Assembly: GCF_024347535.1 (NCBI RefSeq)
Contig: NZ_AP025497.1
Location: 3,038,001 to 3,102,000, forward strand
Direction: 5' to 3'
DNA: 64,000 nt
Source: Vibrio kanaloae
GTDB lineage: Bacteria > Pseudomonadota > Gammaproteobacteria > Enterobacterales > Vibrionaceae
The notes beneath the pieces are model-generated. The model was not told the DNA's origin, searched no databases, and saw nothing but the letters and a program-made list of their open reading frames with translations. Shown here piece after piece: positions 8,155 to 16,707 of this stretch; the stretch's first letter is position 1; each line of letters starts with the position of its first letter. Position numbers and translations under genes: made by a program.

Positions 8155-8223
8155 TTAGTATGACACTTTAATACTTAGTATGAATCTTTATTACTTGGTA
8201 TAAAACTTTATTCTACTCACACA
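8155..8223 (-). repeat. Orphan right-type end of a second Tn7-like element
   Basis: Three 18-bp sites recur at an exact 20-bp step (8155, 8175, 8195), each like TTAGTATGAATCTTTATT. They are followed by CTACTCACACA ending at 8223. Read on the minus strand it begins TGTGTGAGTAGAATAAAGTT, closely like the right end of the intact element (TGTGTAGAGACAATAAAGTT), which also has sites at a 20-bp step. The body of the second element would lie to the left. No partner end was seen. Confidence 0.7.
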
Positions 8224-8224
8224 G

Positions 8225-8433
8225 GACACCGAAACCTACGAGCTGTCAGAGAGCAATAGTTTGATCGGAAATGTACCTGTTCAAGCTACTCATAACGATA
8301 CGATAGTAATCTTGCAAGGATAAATGCTGATATTAAAGCACTGGAAAGAGAGATAGCGGTGATGGCCTTTTTATCCAATCGTGGTCATCAAAGTCATGGT
8401 GATAAGAACTACTTAATTTTTGAGTACGATTAG
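8225..8433 (+). pseudogene. Decayed coding remnant beside the orphan end
   Basis: Two open stretches in different frames look coding. The first reads ETYELSESNSLIGNVPVQAT and onward; the second reads INADIKALEREIAVMAFL and ends FEYD at the stop 8431-8433. They can be joined by one frameshift near 8310. There is no start codon or ribosome site. I do not recognise the family. Confidence 0.35.
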
Positions 8434-8687
8434 TATAAAAGATTTGGAGCTTTAGCTCCCCTGCTCGACATGCGGAAGGGGGTAGTCAGTCACTCTTGAT
8501 ATCTAGCACGATTTTGCCCCAAACCTGTTTAGGACACATTTCTAGTCACTTCAGTTTGACCAAGTTTATCTAACGCCTCACTATGTATTCAGTTGAATAT
8601 TAAGCTAACTTATAAGCGGACAAAAAGAGTTGGGTTCAAGTCAGGGGCGTAAGATAAGTCAACAACTAGATCTAAAGGATAATATTA

Positions 8688-9032
8688 ATGGGCAAAGCAA
8701 AATCAGTCACAATTGCAGGGAAGCTATTTAAGAAACAAGGCGACGCTATTAGCTATTTCACCGAGCAGAAGGAAGAACAGCTATCAAGCGGATTAATTCA
8801 GGCAGGTGAGCTATATGAAGCACTCAAAGATGTATACGTAAGATACTGTGATAACTCACCAGGTTATGAGCTAAATGGTCGATTGATTACAGCTTTCAGT
8901 GTTGCCTACGAGAAACGTCAAAATAATGGTGTATGGGCATCACACCCTTGTTATAAGGTTCATTTCTCCAATGACGAGATAAGACCATTTTCAATCGTTA
9001 AAGCTGTTAGATCAGTCGCTGAAAGTGTCTAA
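8688..9032 (+). CDS. Small uncharacterised protein upstream of the OLD nuclease
   Basis: The 114-aa soluble protein starts at the ATG 8688, preceded by AAAGGA at a suitable distance. It has a central YCDNSPGYELNGR segment and a C-terminal HPCYKVHFSNDEIRPFSI stretch. The general pattern recalls DUF3223-type domains found with nucleases, but the match is weak. It precedes the OLD gene on the same strand by 109 bp, so both may act together. No signal peptide or membrane segment is present. Confidence 0.6.
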   Translation: MGKAKSVTIAGKLFKKQGDAISYFTEQKEEQLSSGLIQAGELYEALKDVYVRYCDNSPGYELNGRLITAFSVAYEKRQNNGVWASHPCYKVHFSNDEIRPFSIVKAVRSVAESV

Positions 9033-9141
9033 TGTGGCGATAATTTATTATTTGATACCTGAAGTCGGCTTACTGAATAGATACCCCAGCATTGGTTTAG
9101 AGTGCGGCATTTGGAAATTTTTATAGAAGCAGATAACTAAT

Positions 9142-10848
9142 ATGAAACTCACAAAAATTGAAGTGCATAATTTCCGTTCAATCAAGGATATTGCTATTGA
9201 GGTTAACCCTTATTCTTTGATTGTTGGAGAAAATAACTCAGGAAAAACAAACCTTTTGTCGGCGTTGCGCGTATTTTATGAAGAAAGTGGCTTAAAGTTC
9301 GATACTAAGAGAGATTTCCCCAAATTTTCAACTGATGATAAAGAGAGTTGGATTGAACTTTCTTTCTTAACTACACCAGAAGAACAAGACTCCCTGAAGG
9401 AAGAGTATCGTTCAGCAGATCGAGTTCTTAAGGTACGTAAATATCTTCAGTCAGAGCATGGATTAGTTCAGTCTAAACAATCAAATATTTATGCTTATGA
9501 GAACGGGCAGTTATCTAACAATTTGTTTTACGGTGCTGCTAACGTATCCACATCTAAGCTAGGTAGTGTTATCTACATACCAGCAGTTAGTAAGGTCGAA
9601 GATAGCATGAAAACTACAGGACCTTCACCATTTAGAAATATGGTTAACGTGGTGATGAAAAAGGCTATTGCTAGTAGTGAGTCATTTAAGACGTTAACAA
9701 CCGCATTTAACGAATTCAATAAAGTATTTAAACAGGAAGAAATTAGCGGATTTTCAATTGATGGTGTTAAATCTGAAATAAATAGTGAATTGAAACAATG
9801 GGGTGTAGGTTTTGATATTGAAGTGTCCCCTATTAACACTGATGACCTAGTCAAGAGCTTGTTAAAGCCACATATTGAAGATAGTAACCTTGGTGAGCGA
9901 GTGGATATTTCGTCATTTGGCCAAGGTTTACAACGCCATTTGATATATACACTCATCAAGCTTTCAGCTAAATATAGTGCTAAAACCAAATCAACCAAAA
10001 AAGATTTTAACCCCGATTTTTCATTGATACTATTTGAAGAGCCTGAGGCATTTTTACATCCCGCACAGCAAGATGTGCTTTACCGAAGCTTAAATAAACT
10101 AGTTTCAGACGAGCAGCAACAAGTATTAGTTTCGACGCATTCATCAGTTTTCGTTAGCAAGTCAATCGACTCAATAAACTCTATTTCTCGACTTTTCAAA
10201 GAAACAGATTCTACAACAGCTTATCAAATAACAGAGCGTTCTCTAAAGGAAATACTATCAAACAACCTAGTTGCTGCAAGAGTTCATGGGGAAGATAAGT
10301 CTCCCGAATTTGATGAGGAAGTAAGAGCTGCTGATGAAGCGATAAAGTACTTTTTGTGGCTAGATACAGAGCGTTCAAATCTCTTCTTTGCAAGACATGT
10401 ACTATTGTGTGAAGGACCATCTGAAAAAGTATTGCTTGATTGCTTAGCTGATAGTGATTGGGAGTTTTTGAGAGAACAGCGCGTATACATCTTAGATTGT
10501 GTAGGTAAATTTAATTTGCATCGATTTATGCATTTACTCAATGTATTAGGTATTAAACACTCTGTACTATTTGATGGAGATAATGACGCTGTAAATAAGT
10601 TCATTAATCATAAAGTTTGGAATGGCATCATCCAAGGAGCCAAGACACCTTGTACAACAGGATTGCATCAGTTTGAGTCTGATTTAGAAGATTTCCTCCA
10701 AATACCTAAACCTGATAAAAAACGGAGCGATTTAAAGCCTATCAACGTGTTGAAAGCACACCATGAAAATGCATTAGATGCAGGCAGACTAAGTATGCTT
10801 AAAGAGGTTATTAGAGATTTAGTCAGTTCTGAGACTGACCACACGTGA
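9142..10848 (+). CDS. OLD-family ATP-dependent endonuclease (ATPase-TOPRIM fusion)
   Basis: The 568-aa protein has an N-terminal SMC/ABC-like ATPase: Walker A GENNSGKT at about residues 29-36, a signature-like SSFGQGLQR near 253-261, and Walker B with FEEPEAFLHP near 299. A C-terminal TOPRIM domain follows, with its glutamate in LLCEGPSEK (about 422) and DGD in LFDGDND (about 477). OLD proteins are anti-phage nucleases. No UvrD-type helicase (GajB) follows, so this resembles a solitary class 1 OLD rather than a Gabija pair. It is typical defensive cargo of a Tn7-like element and appears complete. Confidence 0.9.
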   Translation: MKLTKIEVHNFRSIKDIAIEVNPYSLIVGENNSGKTNLLSALRVFYEESGLKFDTKRDFPKFSTDDKESWIELSFLTTPEEQDSLKEEYRSADRVLKVRKYLQSEHGLVQSKQSNIYAYENGQLSNNLFYGAANVSTSKLGSVIYIPAVSKVEDSMKTTGPSPFRNMVNVVMKKAIASSESFKTLTTAFNEFNKVFKQEEISGFSIDGVKSEINSELKQWGVGFDIEVSPINTDDLVKSLLKPHIEDSNLGERVDISSFGQGLQRHLIYTLIKLSAKYSAKTKSTKKDFNPDFSLILFEEPEAFLHPAQQDVLYRSLNKLVSDEQQQVLVSTHSSVFVSKSIDSINSISRLFKETDSTTAYQITERSLKEILSNNLVAARVHGEDKSPEFDEEVRAADEAIKYFLWLDTERSNLFFARHVLLCEGPSEKVLLDCLADSDWEFLREQRVYILDCVGKFNLHRFMHLLNVLGIKHSVLFDGDNDAVNKFINHKVWNGIIQGAKTPCTTGLHQFESDLEDFLQIPKPDKKRSDLKPINVLKAHHENALDAGRLSMLKEVIRDLVSSETDHT

Positions 10849-11047
10849 TGTTACACGGAATGCATACCAACGGCACATTAGAAAAGCCTTCAATGTGGAT
10901 TCGCCTGAACGTAGTTTTTTCGAAGCCAATGGCTTAAGGGACAATCTTAACTCATTTCTGTCCAGAAGTGTGTTTGAATGGAGTAGTTCAATCTGTGGAA
11001 ACTCAGACAATGAGTATGATACACCAATTATTTATTATAAAAACTGA
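10823..11047 (+). pseudogene. Coding remnant downstream of the OLD gene
   Basis: The frame one step from the OLD gene stays open for about 74 codons to a TGA at 11045-11047. It encodes a coding-looking sequence (RNAYQRHIRKAF ... FFEANGLRDNLNSFLSR ... YDTPIIYYKN). There is no ATG, GTG or TTG start in it. It may be the tail of an eroded gene, or the product of a frameshift at the end of the OLD gene. The rest of 10849-11158 holds nothing else I can name. Confidence 0.35.
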
Positions 11048-11158
11048 GCAAACAATGATCAGTTCCTAAAAATGTAGAAAAGCACGCCTTCCTGCTCAGC
11101 ATTATTCGAAGTAACCAATTGGGTTAACGTAAGGTCCCAGCCTAGAAAGCCAACATTT

Positions 11159-11476
11159 TCACCTTACGAGCAAACTCTCGATGTTTTGGTGAACATCTTC
11201 CAGGTCTGATAAGCGTCCCGATACAATTATACTAAGAGGAGTTCTTTGGGAAAAAAAATCGTTGCCGTTTTTGCTACCCATGAAATTATTAATATTCTTC
11301 GGATTGCTGAATATTTGTCGAAGAGATGCATGTATGTTGAGGATATGACTCACTCTTGTAGCAGCCTCCAAGTCATCATCGCCCAATATCACATCAATTT
11401 CCTCCTGACTCGCTCCCCACTGTTCTAGTAGCCTTCTGGCAACTTTCACCCCAACATCTAATTGTTTGCAGCTCAT
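11159..11476 (-). CDS. MbcA/ParS/Xre-type toxin-binding-domain protein, fifth gene of the tns operon
   Basis: The 105-aa protein has a C-terminal DUF2384-like domain: SHILNIHASLRQIFSN, then FFSQRTPLSIIVSGRLSDL. The R-T-P-L and SGR-x-x-D/E motifs are as in the toxin-binding half of MbcA/ParS antitoxins. The N-terminal part is short and may be a reduced helix-turn-helix. No RES-type toxin gene is adjacent. A strong site (AAGGAG) precedes the ATG at 11476. It lies 55 bp downstream of tniQ on the same strand, the place tnsE holds in Tn7. A close homologue is at 52515-52829 in the other island. The function is open: antitoxin, regulator or transposition accessory. Confidence 0.8.
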   Translation of the reverse strand: MSCKQLDVGVKVARRLLEQWGASQEEIDVILGDDDLEAATRVSHILNIHASLRQIFSNPKNINNFMGSKNGNDFFSQRTPLSIIVSGRLSDLEDVHQNIESLLVR

Positions 11477-11531
11477 ACACTCTCCTTATGAAACATATGA
11501 AATTGAATTAAAGATTTAGCCATGCACTTCC

Positions 11532-13115
11532 CTACTCGTCTTCATGGCTTTCATTTTGCTGCCTATGTGTCCTTAAAAGCTTCATAGTTATTGGTAGTTT
11601 ATGTTGTTTTGAAGTTAGCCATCCATGCCCCCCTAACCTGCGGTCTAACTCTGCATAAGTCAAAGCCCTTCCATTTTCAAATATCCACTCGGACACTTTC
11701 TGAAAAATCTCTTTGTCTCTAGCCACCCAATCCACCCGATCAATATGGTACGCTCTCTGAGGAATCGGAAGAACTAATTCAAGCCACTCAGGATCATGCT
11801 GATAAAGCCAATAAAATGCAGCTTCGCAATTCTTCTTTACTTCTTGCCGGCATGAATTTGGATAGACCTTCACGAACTTAAAAATCGAATATTTGTACTT
11901 TCGCTTGAGCGATTCTCTCTTGCACTTTCTGCGCCACTCAACCAACCCATAGGTTGTTGATATAATTAATTCAATACTGCCTATCGACACACCAAACCTT
12001 TTAGCAATCACATTGCGATGAAAGCCCTTATAAGCCAACCTTACGATGGATTCTTTTAGTCTGTCTGTAATCTTTTTTGGTTTTAAATTGACTGGGATCT
12101 TAAACTTCAAGGCGATAGTTTTAACGTAGCATCTACTTTTCCCAATTTCTCGGCTTACTGCAGCCATGGATAACCCTGATTTTAATAGCTCACAACAACA
12201 CTCCTCATACTCAAGTTCTTTAGAGGGGGGAGGGCTTACATTGTTATGAAAGATCTTATCAGACAAACATTGAGACAAATAAAACTCCAACAAGAGGTGC
12301 TTGAATGGATGTTGTGGGTGTTGACCTAAAAGCAAAGATGAGAAGTATCGAAAGTCAGTTCGAGAGCGAGGATATAGATAAGATGGACGCGGTGACAATT
12401 GCGCTGATACTTCAAACATCCCCAACGCAAGTGCTTTTCTTTTAACCCGACCAGCGTTGGTCAAGCCCCCTTTCCCTTTTAACTCTCGTCGATACAAGTC
12501 AGAAAACACTTCCTTTGTACTTCGTTCATTACGAATTACGTTCAACTTTAGCTCTGTATATTCGGCAAATTTCATCGCCAAACTTCCACAGCTTTCTGAC
12601 TGAACACAAGGATTCGGGAGAAAGTGGCTATCCGTATGAGAACGACTAGGAAGTTCACTCTGAACTAACCAAGTATTGTGCTTTGAGCATGCCCATAGAC
12701 CAGGGATTTGATGTGTACAGTGCCAATAAGCAACACCATAGTTACGCATATCTTCTTGTGCACACTCGGGGCAATATTTTGCGACTAAATGCTCTCTTTC
12801 TCGAAAAGCTGATAGCTGACAAGCCCTTATTAAATCATTAGAGCTAGCAAAGTCATCATTAATTCCAGTGCTATATCGAGGCAAATAATAAGCAAATAAG
12901 GGACGTAATGTCTGATACCTCAGCAAGCTCCCCGTCGATTCCTCAGTAAATCGACTAAGATTAGCTAAATGAGCAGTCAGGTAAGGATGAACAGCTGCTC
13001 TTCCATCCCCCAGTAAGCGCTGTAAGGACTGATTACGTGACGTACCCGAGAGCGCTAAGTAACGACATATTCGACTAAATAGAGATTCATCAGGAAGCAC
13101 TTGAGGCAGCGACAT
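11532..13115 (-). CDS. tniQ: TniQ/TnsD-like target-site selector
   Basis: The 527-aa protein has a TniQ domain at the N terminus (DESLFSRICRYLALSG) and a zinc knuckle with CPEC at residues 115-118 and CSKH at 143-146. A long C-terminal region follows with at least two helix-turn-helix-like segments (near 310-345 and 360-385) suited to DNA binding. The size matches TnsD, which binds the end of a conserved gene and recruits TnsC. Since the insertion is at the last codon of yhiN, yhiN is the likely target. Start 13115 (ATG) is preferred over the TTG at 13121. It follows tnsC by 32 bp in the operon. Confidence 0.92.
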   Translation of the reverse strand: MSLPQVLPDESLFSRICRYLALSGTSRNQSLQRLLGDGRAAVHPYLTAHLANLSRFTEESTGSLLRYQTLRPLFAYYLPRYSTGINDDFASSNDLIRACQLSAFREREHLVAKYCPECAQEDMRNYGVAYWHCTHQIPGLWACSKHNTWLVQSELPSRSHTDSHFLPNPCVQSESCGSLAMKFAEYTELKLNVIRNERSTKEVFSDLYRRELKGKGGLTNAGRVKRKALALGMFEVSAQLSPRPSYLYPRSRTDFRYFSSLLLGQHPQHPFKHLLLEFYLSQCLSDKIFHNNVSPPPSKELEYEECCCELLKSGLSMAAVSREIGKSRCYVKTIALKFKIPVNLKPKKITDRLKESIVRLAYKGFHRNVIAKRFGVSIGSIELIISTTYGLVEWRRKCKRESLKRKYKYSIFKFVKVYPNSCRQEVKKNCEAAFYWLYQHDPEWLELVLPIPQRAYHIDRVDWVARDKEIFQKVSEWIFENGRALTYAELDRRLGGHGWLTSKQHKLPITMKLLRTHRQQNESHEDE

Positions 13116-13147
13116 AACCAACCCCTTTTTAAAGAGTGATAACTAAC

Positions 13148-14572
13148 TCAACTATAGGACAACTCCAACAAAGGATCGTCTAACAGGACTTTACGAGATC
13201 TTAAATAACGTATAGGTTCATCCATACTAGCCGCTTGCTGAAATAAGTTCGGGTTGTCAATTCGGCTTAATAAGTCAACTGCACCTACAAGCTCTATGAG
13301 TTGCGCTGAAAACTCTGGGTGCTGAGGTTTTGTGATATCACCCGTTTTATCGATGTTTATTGCAGCGACTTTCCCGTCTTGCTTAATTCGTCGTTGCTTA
13401 CCGCTAGGCAAAGCAACTGTACTTTTTAGCTTGTGAACTTCGGCTGTTTGTCGTGATAACCCACACGCAACGGCATTACCCGATTCAAGTGTAGCAACAG
13501 TGATTCTTTCATCATCACTTCCAATAACCAACCGCTGAGCCTCTCGATATGTACGACTTGCCATATCAATATTACCAACCGAAAGTTTGTGAAGCGTATC
13601 ATTTAGTTCGTCATTCAGCTCTGTATATACATTGGTCCATTGGTAATTCCAAAGCTGTCCTATGAAAGCCTTCCAAGAGTCACTCTCCTTCTCAAGGGCT
13701 GACATAGTGTGATGATAACCACTTTCAGCACGCCTGGCCGCTTTTAGCTCTTTGATTAATGTCTGGTCAAATGGTGGATTTGCCACAAAGAATAAAGGGA
13801 TCCCTAATTTATTTACCAATCTGTGTAAGAATTTAAGAAGGTTATTTTCACCTCCAGTGCGTTTGAACTGAAGGTTTTGCATCTCATCAATGACTAACAT
13901 CCCAAGAAAGCTTGATTTAATGCATTGCTCCATCTGACGAACAAGAGCTCCAATCGTCCCTGCTGGCTTAGTTTTCTCTCGGTCCAGAGCAAGATCTAAA
14001 GAAGATAATATTTCTTCGCATAAATCCCTTACACTTGAGTTACTAGGACAATCAACCTTAATCCAAACCACTTGCTTTCTCAGTCCTAGCGTCTGACCAT
14101 GATATCGATCGTGTTCAATAACATTTGGAAAGTAACCCAAGACTTGCTCAATCATGGATGTCTTGCCGACACCACTTTCACCGATCAGAGTCAATCCATC
14201 ACCTTTAGGTTGAAAAAAACCAGTTAGTGGTTCGACATCTGGCCTTTCATCTACCAAGTAGTGTAAATATTGTGCAGTTGTAGGTTTGAGTGGGTTCTTA
14301 ACTGAGTATCCCTTTTTGATTGCTCTTTCTACCGCTCTAAAGCAAGCTTGATAAGCAGTTAGAGGCTGTCTAAGCTCTTCAATTCGATTTAAGTACTCTT
14401 CTCGAACTAAAGGATCTGGATCATCTGCAATATCTTCGGCATAACCTGGATAGTTACTAAATTCCTCCATTACGTCTTCCCAACGTCTCTTTGGTCGAAG
14501 AGCTTCTATTAATGGGTTTCCTTTATGCTCAGGTAGGATTGCATCATGATAGATTGCCCTCTCCACTCTCAT
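13148..14572 (-). CDS. tnsC: TnsC, AAA+ transposition regulator
   Basis: The 474-aa AAA+ ATPase has Walker A GESGVGKT at residues 131-138 and Walker B LVIDEMQ at about 226-232, then a sensor region (LFFVANPP). TnsC forms ATP-dependent filaments on target DNA and bridges TniQ to the TnsAB transposase. The start codon overlaps the tnsB stop (TAATG), so translation is coupled. The length is close to that of Tn7 TnsC (555 aa) without its C-terminal extension. All key motifs are present. Confidence 0.95.
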   Translation of the reverse strand: MRVERAIYHDAILPEHKGNPLIEALRPKRRWEDVMEEFSNYPGYAEDIADDPDPLVREEYLNRIEELRQPLTAYQACFRAVERAIKKGYSVKNPLKPTTAQYLHYLVDERPDVEPLTGFFQPKGDGLTLIGESGVGKTSMIEQVLGYFPNVIEHDRYHGQTLGLRKQVVWIKVDCPSNSSVRDLCEEILSSLDLALDREKTKPAGTIGALVRQMEQCIKSSFLGMLVIDEMQNLQFKRTGGENNLLKFLHRLVNKLGIPLFFVANPPFDQTLIKELKAARRAESGYHHTMSALEKESDSWKAFIGQLWNYQWTNVYTELNDELNDTLHKLSVGNIDMASRTYREAQRLVIGSDDERITVATLESGNAVACGLSRQTAEVHKLKSTVALPSGKQRRIKQDGKVAAINIDKTGDITKPQHPEFSAQLIELVGAVDLLSRIDNPNLFQQAASMDEPIRYLRSRKVLLDDPLLELSYS

Positions 14573-16707
14573 TACTTGCCTCCTTTGGTTCTTCTTTTTC
14601 TCCCCTTTGGTAGCGGAATAACCTTGCTACCTGTATGTGGAGCTTCTGAGACTTCAATTAAGGCTGAATTATCGCTCTCAGAGGTAAGCACATTCGTTGT
14701 TGCAGAAAGTTCATCCTTACGATGCTGACGGACATTTGTTGTTTTATCTGCAAACGTCATTTTTTCAGAGTTTTTATTTCGCGTCTTCGCATCGCGCGTC
14801 ACTTGCTGTCGGTGCTTATGATCGTCGATTGAAGCTACGCTTATAGGAGCTAATTCTTTTTTTGAATCAAGCCAATCCTGTATAAAATCTGATTCAAATA
14901 TGGATTTATTGCTAAACATACGACTACGAGGCAAAAGTTCGCAACGGATAAAACCTTTATTTTTATCTAGCCGTACATAAATGTGGTTTGTCGTATTTTC
15001 ATCAACTCGAGCTTCTAAACGCCATTGACCAGACGACCTTGCTACAGATGCCAAATCACGCTCTTCAAGTTCTGAGCAAGAGTAATACAACCCATTAAAG
15101 TGAATCCCACTTCGCGTCATACTGACTTCAGCCGGAGGGAGTAAACGAGCTATCACTTCACCTGGGCTTGCTGCCTGCAGCTCATGTTTGTGCTTAGCAA
15201 CGTGAATTTTCCAATAATTTAGTGGGGTAGGCGATAAGTCGTTCTCAACCAATAGTGGGCTAGAAAAGGCTAAGTCACCTAGAGTCGAGCGATTATGCTC
15301 TCGAACGGCTTTTATTATTTCAGTAGTAACTTCTTTTAATGTATAGATCGCATCCTTTCTCGGATCTCGATTACCTCTGACAACCTTTCCACCTCTCGTC
15401 GTTCCTAAGAACTCATGAACTACTTCTTTATTTAAAATATCGAAACGTTTCTCAACCACACCTTTGCAATCAGGCCTATAAGGAGGAGCAAAGGACAACT
15501 TAGTCATAGGAGTAAGAGCTTTCTGAGGTTTCAAACCAATCATCTCCCCATTATCACAGACAAGTTCTTTCGGAATATGTGCACACGGCCATTCAGACTC
15601 TTCGATATCCACACCGAATTCTCTACAATAATTAGACTTAGGTAGAAAGCAATTCACTAATGCCTGCCTCGCAGCACGCCATGAAGCATGGAAGAGTGAT
15701 ACATGCATACCTACGATCATTCTACTAGCTCTATCCACTACAATATAAATAGTTGGTCGCCCTAACACATGTTGAGAACCAAACTCAGAAACAATGTGCA
15801 CATCTGCAACGGTAGCATCAATTTCAAAGTGAGTCCCAGGTAAGTAGCTATCCTGAATAACACTTCCTAATAAGCCCCTTTTATTTCTCAAATAGTCATT
15901 TTCAGTCGTTCTACTCTTAATAATCTCTTCTTTATCAAATAGTTTTTTTCTCCAGTAACTAAACTGTTTGAGTGTCGGTACAATTGGCGGCCTTCCACAT
16001 GCATCAGCAAAACGCACTTCATCAGAATAACTATCTGCTAGCATTTTTTTATATGTTTTTGCCAAAGTAAGACCAGATTCTTTCAAATAGTACTTTTTAA
16101 GCGCTTTCTTAAACTTATCTTTATCAACATCAGAAACGATGTATTTAGTTGCTCTTTCTACTGCAACCGTCCTAGGTTTCTTTGGGGCTCCGAGTGGCTT
16201 GTTCGTCGGCTTTCTATCCTTACCCAAACCACCACTTTGTGAAAAAGCGGGAAGCAGAGCCATTTTGTCCTGACCATAACGCCAAAATAGAGTCAGTAGT
16301 CGAGCTAAAGCTTTACGATCTATTCCGATTTCCCGAGCGAATTCTGCGAGCTGAGGGACACGCTTTTTTGTTGCGTAGTCAAAAACAAAAGATCTATCAA
16401 AAGCAATATCTTTGACCATTTCATAGTTTTTATCTCTACGAACGATGTGTTCTTGAGGAATGCTCTCTTCAGATACCAGAAGAAAACTAGGTAAGATAAA
16501 CCGCGATTTTTTAACTTTTTGACATTTTACTTGCTCACAAAATGCCTCGACCGATACAGCAACAGGTCGTACTGTTGTTGAAGTTTTATTGAGAGGAAAT
16601 AGCACCACGGACTCAACATCACGCATGATATCCAAGACTCGATACAAATTATCTTCAGCTAAATCAGAGCCCTTAAACTCCCAAACACTATTTTTAGGAA
16701 GCTCCAT
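14572..16707 (-). CDS. tnsB: TnsB, DDE transposase
   Basis: The 711-aa protein has an RNase H-fold DDE core: D297 (FEIDATV), D385 (LVCDNGE) and E419 (GVVEKRF). N-terminal DNA-binding helices precede it and a Mu-type beta-barrel C-terminal domain follows. TnsB binds the repeated sites at both ends and joins the 3' ends to the target. The length equals that of Tn7 TnsB (702 aa). The gene overlaps the end of tnsA by 14 bp. It appears complete and functional. Confidence 0.96.
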   Translation of the reverse strand: MELPKNSVWEFKGSDLAEDNLYRVLDIMRDVESVVLFPLNKTSTTVRPVAVSVEAFCEQVKCQKVKKSRFILPSFLLVSEESIPQEHIVRRDKNYEMVKDIAFDRSFVFDYATKKRVPQLAEFAREIGIDRKALARLLTLFWRYGQDKMALLPAFSQSGGLGKDRKPTNKPLGAPKKPRTVAVERATKYIVSDVDKDKFKKALKKYYLKESGLTLAKTYKKMLADSYSDEVRFADACGRPPIVPTLKQFSYWRKKLFDKEEIIKSRTTENDYLRNKRGLLGSVIQDSYLPGTHFEIDATVADVHIVSEFGSQHVLGRPTIYIVVDRASRMIVGMHVSLFHASWRAARQALVNCFLPKSNYCREFGVDIEESEWPCAHIPKELVCDNGEMIGLKPQKALTPMTKLSFAPPYRPDCKGVVEKRFDILNKEVVHEFLGTTRGGKVVRGNRDPRKDAIYTLKEVTTEIIKAVREHNRSTLGDLAFSSPLLVENDLSPTPLNYWKIHVAKHKHELQAASPGEVIARLLPPAEVSMTRSGIHFNGLYYSCSELEERDLASVARSSGQWRLEARVDENTTNHIYVRLDKNKGFIRCELLPRSRMFSNKSIFESDFIQDWLDSKKELAPISVASIDDHKHRQQVTRDAKTRNKNSEKMTFADKTTNVRQHRKDELSATTNVLTSESDNSALIEVSEAPHTGSKVIPLPKGRKRRTKGGK

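Larger units (their letters stand above)
7835..8687. other. Gene-poor stretch with an orphan Tn7-like end and a gene remnant
   Basis: Over 850 bp there is no intact gene. It contains the three-site array ending at 8223 (orphan transposon end), a decayed coding stretch at 8225-8433, and the promoter region of the gene at 8688. The rest is featureless to me. Confidence 0.7.

Noticed and set aside
10819..11010. 63-aa minus-strand frame after the OLD gene
   Set aside because: It overlaps a better coding-like plus-strand frame and has no ribosome site.
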